Source: CAYSHJ01 sp964589725 (lineage in GTDB: Bacteria; Planctomycetota; Planctomycetia; Planctomycetales; Planctomycetaceae). Taken from it: a DNA stretch of 15,039 nucleotides. How positions within the stretch are numbered: the stretch's first letter is position 1; the number at the start of each line of letters is the position of its first letter. Positions 6,973-12,774 of this stretch are shown in pieces. Under the pieces are notes generated by a model. It searched no databases. It was not told the origin of the DNA and saw nothing but the letters and a program-made list of their open reading frames with translations. The stretch lies in NCBI GenBank assembly GCA_964589725.1, contig CAZPUJ010000240.1, positions 1-15,039 of the forward strand, read 5' to 3'. Both the position numbers and the translations under genes were made by a program.

Positions 6973-7983
6973 ATGCGGAAGCTCATCATCGGCTGCGGTT
7001 ATCTTGGCGAACGCGTTGCTCGCGAGTGGAAGGGACTTGGCGATGATGTCTGCGTGTTGACTCGATCGGCGGAGCATGCGCGCCGCTTCGAAACCCTCGG
7101 CCTCACACCGATCGTGGGGGATGTGTTGCAGGCGAACTCCCTGAAGCAACTGCCGTATGTCGACACCGTACTCTACGCCGTTGGGTTTGATCGAAACAGC
7201 GGGCAGTCGAAGCGCGCGGTCTCTGTCGACGGTCTACGAAATGTGTTGAGCCTGATCGCTTCAAGATGCCGGCGGTTGATCCACATCTCTAGCACGAGCG
7301 TGTACGAGCAGAACGATGGCTCGTTCGTGGATGAGGCGTCGCCGACGGAACCGATCGAAGAGAGCGGCCGCATTTGTTTGGAGGCCGAATCGGTCGTGTG
7401 GCGGTTCTTCGAGCGAGCGCTCATCCCTCTCCCTCGGGGAGAGGGTGGCCGCAGGCCGGGTGAGGGTGTCGGGGTGGTGGAGGATTGTGTTGAGAACCGG
7501 CATCAACCGTTGATCGAATCCCTCACCCTAGCCCTCTCCCAGGGGGAGAGGGGACCGGACAAGAAATCTGCGGCGATTGTGTTGCGGCTCGCGGGGCTGT
7601 ATGGGCCGGGGCGATTTTTGACTCGAATCGAGCAGCTTCAACGCGGCGAGCCGTTGTCCGGGAATCCGGCCGCGTGGCTGAACTTGATCCACGTCGACGA
7701 TGCCGTTCAAGCGGTACTCGCGGCGGAACAGCGAGGCCACTGCGGCGAGACTTATTTGGTCTGCGATGACCGACCGTTGCCACGAATCGAGTACTACTCG
7801 GCGCTGGCGGCACGAGTCGGTGCTCCACCGCCGCGGTTTGCGGAGTTGGCAGCCGACGCGCCGGAGCGGCAGCAACTCAACAAGCGGTGCGTGAATCGCC
7901 GGCTGCGCGAGGAATTGGATATGCGGCTTCAATACCCGACGGTCAGCGAAGGACTGATTCGCCTGCACGACGCGTCGCGATGA
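6973..7983 (+). CDS. Atypical extended SDR / NAD(P)-dependent epimerase-like protein (YeeZ type) with in-frame repeat
   Basis: The protein has 336 residues from the ATG at 6973, preceded by GGGGA; 24 further codons upstream translate repeat sequence and are excluded. The Rossmann loop is GCGYLG at 7-12. Typical extended-SDR features follow: VDTVLYAVG (63-71), the strand HISSTSVYEQNDG (104-116), RLAGLYGPGR (205-214), NLIHVDDAVQAV (237-248) and a C-terminal NKRCVNRRLREELDMRLQYPT (303-323) like the atypical YeeZ-type group. The Tyr is present (Y111), but the usual YxxxK lysine is not (D115), as is common in that group, so catalysis is uncertain. Residues 151-194 are encoded by an inserted palindromic repeat; without it the protein would have about 293 residues, normal for the family. 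Its 3' end overlaps the convergent small gene by 41 bp. Confidence 0.8.
   Translation: MRKLIIGCGYLGERVAREWKGLGDDVCVLTRSAEHARRFETLGLTPIVGDVLQANSLKQLPYVDTVLYAVGFDRNSGQSKRAVSVDGLRNVLSLIASRCRRLIHISSTSVYEQNDGSFVDEASPTEPIEESGRICLEAESVVWRFFERALIPLPRGEGGRRPGEGVGVVEDCVENRHQPLIESLTLALSQGERGPDKKSAAIVLRLAGLYGPGRFLTRIEQLQRGEPLSGNPAAWLNLIHVDDAVQAVLAAEQRGHCGETYLVCDDRPLPRIEYYSALAARVGAPPPRFAELAADAPERQQLNKRCVNRRLREELDMRLQYPTVSEGLIRLHDASR
7425..7553. repeat. Composite palindromic repeat inside the SDR gene (129 bp)
   Basis: CCCTCTCCC (7425-7433) pairs with GGGAGAGGG (7437-7445). GGGTGAGGG (7458-7466) pairs with CCCTCACCC (7520-7528). CCCTCTCCC (7532-7540) pairs with GGGAGAGGG (7544-7552). The order matches the three-hairpin core of 1498-1663 and 6766-6926 without the 5' GC dyad. 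The unit is 129 bp, a multiple of three, and has no stop in the gene's frame. Confidence 0.9.
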
Positions 7984-8371
7984 CCGGAGCCGACTCGACG
8001 CGGATGAAGTACCAACGGTCCTGCGGTGAGTCACTGACGTAGATGTCTTGCGGAATCGCGCTGACGAATTTGCCCGCCGGCAGCGAGATCCAGCCGACGC
8101 GGCCCTTTTTGTCGATAACTCGATAGGTGCCGGCGGCGATTCCCTCAGGCAATTGGCAGTGAGAGAAGTCTGTTTCGGAGGAGACCGCGACCGCGTCGCC
8201 AAGTTGAGCGACGATCATCGGTTGTTGGACTTCGTCGACAACCGACGGTCGCTCGGGCAGTCGCTGTGTATTCGACGCCAACCTGGGAACGGCAGTCGGC
8301 GGCCGGTCGGAATTCCAGGCGGCGGCGAACAAACCGATGAACCCGATCAGGAAGAACACGCGAGCAGCCAT
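7943..8371 (-). CDS. Small exported or membrane-anchored protein of unknown function
   Basis: The protein has 142 residues from the ATG at 8371. The frame is open further upstream to 8518, but that part translates a simple tandem repeat and lacks protein character, so the internal start is chosen; no clear ribosome site is visible. MAARVFFLIGFIGLFAAAW at 1-19 is a short hydrophobic signal or anchor with no clear lipobox. A low-complexity linker (20-50) follows, then a compact domain with CQLPEGIAAGTYRVIDKKGRVGWISLP (72-98) and DRWYFIRVE (118-126), which reads like a small beta-rich fold. I do not recognise the family. The 3' end overlaps the SDR gene by 41 bp on the opposite strand. An SH3-like domain is a guess only. 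Confidence 0.65.
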   Translation of the reverse strand: MAARVFFLIGFIGLFAAAWNSDRPPTAVPRLASNTQRLPERPSVVDEVQQPMIVAQLGDAVAVSSETDFSHCQLPEGIAAGTYRVIDKKGRVGWISLPAGKFVSAIPQDIYVSDSPQDRWYFIRVESAPVIATRRAGESVLR

Positions 8372-8392
8372 GATGTCGGTCTGATTGGAGGT

Positions 8393-8422
8393 TGAAGATT
8401 TGAGATCTGAAGATTTGAGATC
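8393..8422. repeat. 15-bp tandem repeat
   Basis: TGAAGATTTGAGATC occurs twice head to tail (8393-8407 and 8408-8422). It lies in the leader of the small exported gene, inside the 357-bp spacer 8372-8728 shared with aroA. Apart from this and the inverted repeat at 8637, nothing is visible in that spacer. Confidence 0.85.
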
Positions 8423-8636
8423 GGACTCGTCGACAGGGTCGCATTGGCGAAACTGGTGGGGTTCTGCGGTCGGCAGCGAGGCAGCCGTTTGGCGAACTGA
8501 TCCTGTCAGGCGTCGCAATCGAGCCGAGAACGTCCGACTTGCGCGACACGCGGAATGTGCCGATCGGAAGGCAACAGGCTGGTTCGACGGCGTTCCTCAC
8601 GGTCGCTACGCTGAACCTAATCCGAATGACCGATTC

Positions 8637-8707
8637 GCCACACAAGCCCGACGCGCCAGAGGGATCATGGGGAAAACTCCCTCGCTGGCGCGTCGGGCTT
8701 GTGTGGC
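8637..8707. repeat. 23-bp perfect inverted repeat upstream of aroA
   Basis: Arms 8637-8659 and 8685-8707 are exact reverse complements, containing CAAGCCCGACGCGCCAG and its complement, around a 25-nt loop. The AGGGA next to the left arm is also complementary to TCCCT near the right arm, with a 2-nt bulge. It ends 21 bp before the aroA start codon, so the transcript leader may fold strongly. From memory, repeats of this type, which translate as SPTRQRG in one frame, are common in planctomycete genomes; this was not checked. Confidence 0.85.
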
Positions 8708-8728
8708 TTACTTCTGGGAACGAGATCA

Positions 8729-10030
8729 GTGGCATCAGATACTTATGAAGTGCATCCGGTCGACAGCCCGCTTTGTGGAATGGTGCGACCGCCGGGGTCA
8801 AAGAGCCTCACGAATCGAGCGCTTGTGGTCGCGGCTTTGGCTGGTGGCGAATCACGATTGACGAATGTACTCGACAGCCAAGACACGCAAGTGATGCTCG
8901 AAAGCTGGCGTCGATTGGGCGTGTTAGTCGAGCATGACCCGGTCGCGAACACAGTCCACCTCGTCGGCGGTGGCGGACGTTTTCCGGCTCCTGAGGCCCA
9001 ACTGTACTTGGAAAACAGCGGCACGAGCATTCGATTCCTCACAGCGGCTTGTACCGTCGGCGAAGGACGCTTTCGCCTCGACGGCAATGCACGCATGCGG
9101 CAGCGGCCGATCCTTGATCTCGTGACGGCGTTGAACTCGTTGGGGGCGAACGTGTGCTGCGCGACCGACAGTGGTTGCCCACCGGTGGATGTCGTGGCGA
9201 GTGGATTGCCGGGTGGTCAAGCCTCCCTCGCGGGAAACATTTCCAGTCAATACCTCAGCGCGCTGCTGCTGGCCGCGCCGTGTGCGAAGTCGGCGATCGA
9301 ATTGCACGTCATCGGCGAACTCGTCTCAGAACCGTACATCGACATGACGCTCGGCGTGATGGAGCGATTCGGTGCGACGGTGGATCGCGGCTCAGCAGCG
9401 ATTGACTCTCGAGTCGCAATTCTCAAAGTGCCTCCGACCGGCTACGTCGGCACCGAGTACGACATCGAGCCGGACGCTTCCGCCGCAAGCTACTTCTTCG
9501 CGGCCGCCGCGATCACCAGAGGCGAGATCACGGTGCTTGGGCTTGGCCGTTCGTCGATGCAAGGCGACCTGAAATTCGTTGAGGCCCTCGCTGCGATGGG
9601 CTGTGAGGTAATGATCCGTGAAGATCGCACGACGGTGCGCGGCGGACCGCTCAAAGGGATCGACATCGACATGAACGCGGTCAGTGACACGGCTCAAACG
9701 CTGGCCGCGGTCGCTGTGTTCGCCGACGGGCCGACAACGATTCGCAACATCGCGCATGTCCGTCACAAGGAGACCGACCGCATCGCCGCCGTCGTCACCG
9801 AGCTGCGACGACTGGGCTTGCACGCCGACGAGCAACCGGACGGCCTGACGATTCATCCCGGCACGCCACAGTCGACGACTGTTGCCACATATGACGATCA
9901 CCGCATGGCCATGAGTTTCTCGCTGGTCGGCTTGCGAGCGTCGGGCATTCGGATCGCGAATCCGAATTGTACGGTGAAGACTTATCCGCGTTTCTTTGAA
10001 GATCTCGAAAGGCTGTGCGGACGCCGATGA
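8729..10030 (+). CDS. aroA: 3-phosphoshikimate 1-carboxyvinyltransferase (EPSP synthase)
   Basis: The protein has 433 residues from a GTG at 8729, which places PGSKS at 22-26 as in characterised enzymes. The open frame continues to a TTG at 8699 inside an inverted repeat, which is unlikely. EPSP synthase joins phosphoenolpyruvate to shikimate-3-phosphate in aromatic amino-acid synthesis. Conserved sites are PGSKSLTNRA (22-31), NSGTSIRFLTA (96-106), DGNARMRQRP (118-127), SSQYLSALL (172-180), DASAASYF (249-256), the catalytic Asp in AVSD (D320), HKETDR with K347 and R351, YDDHRMAMSFSL (388-399) and VKTYPRFF (416-423). The residue matching E. coli Pro101 is Phe (F103), in the loop that affects glyphosate sensitivity; other bacterial types also lack the proline. 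The stop overlaps the rsmB start (ATGA), so the two are probably co-translated. Confidence 0.95.
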   Translation: MASDTYEVHPVDSPLCGMVRPPGSKSLTNRALVVAALAGGESRLTNVLDSQDTQVMLESWRRLGVLVEHDPVANTVHLVGGGGRFPAPEAQLYLENSGTSIRFLTAACTVGEGRFRLDGNARMRQRPILDLVTALNSLGANVCCATDSGCPPVDVVASGLPGGQASLAGNISSQYLSALLLAAPCAKSAIELHVIGELVSEPYIDMTLGVMERFGATVDRGSAAIDSRVAILKVPPTGYVGTEYDIEPDASAASYFFAAAAITRGEITVLGLGRSSMQGDLKFVEALAAMGCEVMIREDRTTVRGGPLKGIDIDMNAVSDTAQTLAAVAVFADGPTTIRNIAHVRHKETDRIAAVVTELRRLGLHADEQPDGLTIHPGTPQSTTVATYDDHRMAMSFSLVGLRASGIRIANPNCTVKTYPRFFEDLERLCGRR

Positions 10031-11670
10031 AGAAACGACCGTCACCGCCCAATCGAGATCGTTCATCGCAGAGTCGTCGGCCCGCGCCGCATCGGACGTC
10101 TGTGCCTTCGAGGCCGTCGCTGCCGATCGGCAAGTCGGCTCGGCAGGTCGCGCTCGCGGCGTTGCTGGAACACTCCTTACCCCCCCTGGCCCCTTCTCCG
10201 GAAGGGGGGGACATGGAAATGGACGGCGGGGCAAGGTCGACGGACGAATTCATCAACGACCGTTTGTCGCGATTGCTCAGCCAAGCGGAACTGCCGCCGA
10301 TTGAGCGTCGATTCGCCACCGAGTTGACGTACGGCGTCGTGCGTCGACAAGCGACGCTCGACACGCTGGTGCAAATAGCTGTCTCGCGACCGCGAGATAA
10401 AGTTCAAGCCGAATTGTGGACGTTGTTGCGTCTGGGCGCGTATCAGCTCGCGCTATGTGATGGTGTCCCATCGCACGCGGCGGTCGATGAGACGGTCGAG
10501 CTAGCGCGATGGATCGGGCGACCGGAGTGGGTCTCGTTTGCGAACGGCGTGTTGCGATCGATCGGTCGGCTGCTGGTCTCGACTCCGGTTCGCGAGCCTG
10601 CGGCCAATTCGCTGCCGACGACACAGGGCCGCTACCGGCGTTTGAATCAGCCGGTGTTCGCGGATCCCGAACAGCGGCCACAGAATTACGTGTCTCAGGC
10701 GTTCAGCTTGCCGTCGTGGCTTGTCGAGCGTTGGGGTTCGCGTTTCGATTTCGTTGAGCTATGCCGATTGGGATTCTGGTTCAATACGCCACCGTCGCTC
10801 TGCCTGCGAGTTAACCGCTTGCGGACTGATCGAGAGGCCGTCATGGCCGCGTTCGCCACTGCCGGTGTCGCGACTCGCCTCGGCGAGTTGCCCACGTCGA
10901 TTTGGCTTTCTGATTCGTCCCCTCTCCCCGCCGGGGAGAGGGATCGCGGAAGTCTGAAGACTCCCGAGGACAAGACATTCGATGGCCACAAACCAATCGC
11001 TTCGGCACGTGTTGACCGTCTGCCGGGCTTCGCCGATGGTTGGTTTGTCGTGCAGGATGAGTCGGCTCAGCGAGCGTCGGAACTGCTCGCACCCCAGCCG
11101 GGTGAAACGGTGCTCGACTTATGTGCGGCTCCCGGCACGAAAACGACGCACCTCGCCGAGTTGATGCACAACACGGGCCGCATCGTGGCCGCGGACACGC
11201 GTGACGAGCGACTGCAACTGGTCGAGGACAATTGCCGCCGGTTGGGCATCTCCATCGTTGAGACAAAAGTGGTTTCCTTCGAAGGGACGGACATTCCGCT
11301 CGGTCCGTTCGATGCGATTCTGATTGATGCCCCCTGCTCGAACACGGGAGTGCTCGGCAAACGGCCGGAGGCTCGTTGGCGCATCGAACCGGACGACATT
11401 GAAGAACTGTCGCGCCTTCAAATTCGTTTGCTGCTCGCCGCCAGCGACCGCGTGCGTCCGGGCGGCCGCATCGTGTATTCGACGTGCAGCATCGAGCCGG
11501 AAGAGAATACTGCTGTGATCGAAGCGGTTTGCCACTTCCGACCGTCGCTGAAGGTCGTCGAGACGCGCGAGCTGATTCCCGGCCGTTCGGCCGACGGCGG
11601 ATTTCAATGCTTGGTGGTGTGCGCCACGTCATCTGAATCCGCTGTCGCTACAGCCCGCGACCGTGTCTGA
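10027..11670 (+). CDS. rsmB: 16S rRNA m5C967 methyltransferase RsmB, enlarged by two repeat insertions
   Basis: The protein has 547 residues, against about 430-450 for the family. The ATG at 10027 overlaps the aroA stop as ATGA; a GTG 12 bp upstream is the only other close start. RsmB methylates C967 of 16S rRNA with S-adenosylmethionine. A basic, Ser/Pro-rich tail (1-35) precedes a NusB-like RNA-binding domain (about 37-182, with ERRFATELTYGVVRR and AAVDETVELAR). The methyltransferase domain has VQDESAQ (342-348), motif I LDLCAAPGTKT (363-373), motif IV DAPCSNTG (434-441, Cys437) and motif VI YSTCSIEPEEN (484-494, catalytic Cys487), so the enzyme should be active. Two segments, 50-69 and about 297-322, are encoded wholly or partly by palindromic repeats and lie in a NusB loop and an interdomain loop. 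Swapped RsmF-type specificity cannot be ruled out, but the NusB domain favours RsmB. Confidence 0.92.
   Translation: MKKRPSPPNRDRSSQSRRPAPHRTSVPSRPSLPIGKSARQVALAALLEHSLPPLAPSPEGGDMEMDGGARSTDEFINDRLSRLLSQAELPPIERRFATELTYGVVRRQATLDTLVQIAVSRPRDKVQAELWTLLRLGAYQLALCDGVPSHAAVDETVELARWIGRPEWVSFANGVLRSIGRLLVSTPVREPAANSLPTTQGRYRRLNQPVFADPEQRPQNYVSQAFSLPSWLVERWGSRFDFVELCRLGFWFNTPPSLCLRVNRLRTDREAVMAAFATAGVATRLGELPTSIWLSDSSPLPAGERDRGSLKTPEDKTFDGHKPIASARVDRLPGFADGWFVVQDESAQRASELLAPQPGETVLDLCAAPGTKTTHLAELMHNTGRIVAADTRDERLQLVEDNCRRLGISIVETKVVSFEGTDIPLGPFDAILIDAPCSNTGVLGKRPEARWRIEPDDIEELSRLQIRLLLAASDRVRPGGRIVYSTCSIEPEENTAVIEAVCHFRPSLKVVETRELIPGRSADGGFQCLVVCATSSESAVATARDRV
10180..10210. repeat. GC palindrome inside rsmB (first insertion)
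   Basis: CCCCTTC (10190-10196) pairs with GAAGGGG (10201-10207) around TCCG, flanked by CCCCCCC (10180-10186) and GGG. It encodes PPLAPSPEGG in a loop of the NusB-like domain where RsmB proteins usually have no such sequence. The exact insertion edges cannot be set without homologues. Confidence 0.7.
10919..10943. repeat. Single CCCTCTCCC-family hairpin inside rsmB (second insertion)
   Basis: CCCTCTCCCC (10920-10929) pairs perfectly with GGGGAGAGGG (10933-10942) around GCC. It is one hairpin of the composite family seen at 1498, 6766 and 7425, and encodes PLPAGERDRG in frame. Confidence 0.8.
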
Positions 11671-11690
11671 TTAGACTTCAAACAACGCCC

Positions 11691-11711
11691 CCACTGAGCT
11701 TGCCTCAGTGG
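11691..11711 (+). repeat. Constant-loop hairpin, copy e
   Basis: The stem CCACTGAG/CTCAGTGG is perfect over 8 bp, with loop CTTGC. It shares only CCA and its complement with copies a-d, but has the same stem length and loop as copy d. It starts 20 bp after the rsmB stop. Confidence 0.85.
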
Positions 11712-11779
11712 CTCGCGGGTTTTTGCACTACTTACACAATGTCTTCGAGTGAATCCAACGTAGTGCAAAAACCCGTAAA

Positions 11780-11800
11780 CCGCCGACGCAAGGTCGGCGG
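11780..11800 (-). repeat. Constant-loop hairpin, copy f (inverted)
   Basis: The stem CCGCCGAC/GTCGGCGG is perfect over 8 bp. The loop reads CTTGC on the - strand. The stem sequence differs almost completely from copies a-e. Confidence 0.85.
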
Positions 11801-11883
11801 GGTCGCTTGATTGAGGATTAGACTGCTGACCTCGCAATACCGCCAACCGCTCACCCAACGATTTTCGACGTGGAGGAAACCCG

Positions 11884-12732
11884 ATGCGATCGCGACGAGA
11901 CATTCTGACGTGGCTGTGTACCGGTTCTCTGGGGCTGTTCATGTTCGCGGCGTCGACCGCGTCCGCTCAGGACAAGCCGCTGGTGCCGGACAAGAATTTG
12001 GAAACGGCGCTCAAAGCCGAACTGAAGAAGAAGGCGGAAGAACCGCTCAAGGAAGAAGATCTCAAGAATGTCTTCTTCCTGGAATCCAAGAAGAAAGAAA
12101 TCGCCGACCTGACCGGGTTGGAGAAGTGTCCGAACCTCGCGCTCATCAATTTGTCGGGCAACAAGATCGTGAACCTCACCCCGCTGGCCGGGCTGAGCAA
12201 CCTGCAATCGCTCGACTTGTCCAAGAACCAAATCGCGGACATCGCCCCGCTGGCGAAGCTTGAAAAATTGCAATACCTGCAATTGGAAGAGAACCAAATC
12301 GAAAAAGTGGATGCGCTGGCGGGCCTGAAAAAAAGTCTGACGAGCTTGTATCTCACCAAGAACAAGATCACTTCGGTCGAGCCGCTGGCCGGACTGGAAA
12401 AGTTGGTGATGTTGTATCTGGGGCACAACCAGATCGAGGACATCAGTCCGCTAAAGGGTGTGAAGTGGGTCAAGAATCTCAACGTGCAGAACAACAAGAT
12501 CAAAGATCTCTCGGCCTTGTCTGGCTACACCGAGTTGAGTTTCACATTCCTTGGCGGAAACCAAATCGCTGATCTCGCTCCGCTGGTCGCGATGGCCAAA
12601 GCCGACGCTGAAGGTCCACAACGCTTCGCCCCCTACTGGCGGCTATACCTCGCCGAGAACCCACTCAGCGACGCCGCGAAGGCTCAGGTCGAGGAACTGA
12701 AAAAGCTCGGCGTGCGGATTGACCCGAAGTAG
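11884..12732 (+). CDS. Exported leucine-rich-repeat protein (internalin-like)
   Basis: The protein has 282 residues. The ATG at 11884 follows GGAGG at 7 nt. A signal peptide spans 1-28: RSRRD, then a hydrophobic core, ending ASTASA before Q29. A charged helical stretch (36-75, Lys/Glu-rich) caps an array of about eight 22-residue leucine-rich repeats from residue 76 to 260. These have the bacterial pattern LxxLxLxxNxIxxIxPLAxL, e.g. ALINLSGNKIVNLTPLAGL and SLDLSKNQIADIAPLAKL. Such arrays form a curved solenoid that binds protein ligands outside the cytoplasm. There is no LPXTG, transmembrane anchor or extra domain, so it is probably periplasmic or secreted. The ligand is unknown. It is transcribed alone after the repeat unit at 11691-11800 and converges with murA across a 42-bp gap with no clear hairpin. 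Confidence 0.88.
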   Translation: MRSRRDILTWLCTGSLGLFMFAASTASAQDKPLVPDKNLETALKAELKKKAEEPLKEEDLKNVFFLESKKKEIADLTGLEKCPNLALINLSGNKIVNLTPLAGLSNLQSLDLSKNQIADIAPLAKLEKLQYLQLEENQIEKVDALAGLKKSLTSLYLTKNKITSVEPLAGLEKLVMLYLGHNQIEDISPLKGVKWVKNLNVQNNKIKDLSALSGYTELSFTFLGGNQIADLAPLVAMAKADAEGPQRFAPYWRLYLAENPLSDAAKAQVEELKKLGVRIDPK

Positions 12733-12774
12733 GACCGGGTCAGCCGCCGACGTGATGACGGGGATATTTAGAGT

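Larger units (their letters stand above)
11691..11800. repeat. Mirror-image hairpin unit between rsmB and the LRR gene
   Basis: A 16-bp perfect inverted repeat, CGGGTTTTTGCACTAC (11716-11731) with its complement at 11760-11775, is flanked on the left by a CTTGC-loop hairpin (11691-11711) and on the right by one in the opposite orientation (11780-11800). The unit lies in the 213-bp spacer after rsmB. The left hairpin followed by GGGTTTTT may serve as the rsmB terminator, although the T-run is separated from the stem by several bases. Confidence 0.8.

Noticed and set aside
8539..8748. 69-codon open frame spanning the inverted repeat before aroA
   Set aside because: Much of it is repeat translation (SPHKPDAPEGSWGKLP) and it overlaps the aroA start in another frame.
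9392..10234. 280-codon open frame on the - strand opposite aroA and rsmB
   Set aside because: It crosses the junction of two clearly recognised + strand genes and shows no known motif.
11716..11775. Riboswitch or structured RNA between rsmB and the LRR gene
   Set aside because: The fold is a simple perfect inverted repeat with flanking hairpins of a dispersed family; no known riboswitch core was recognised.
11851..12426. 191-codon open frame on the - strand opposite the LRR gene
   Set aside because: Its periodic Gln/Leu-rich sequence is the reverse complement of the leucine-rich repeats.
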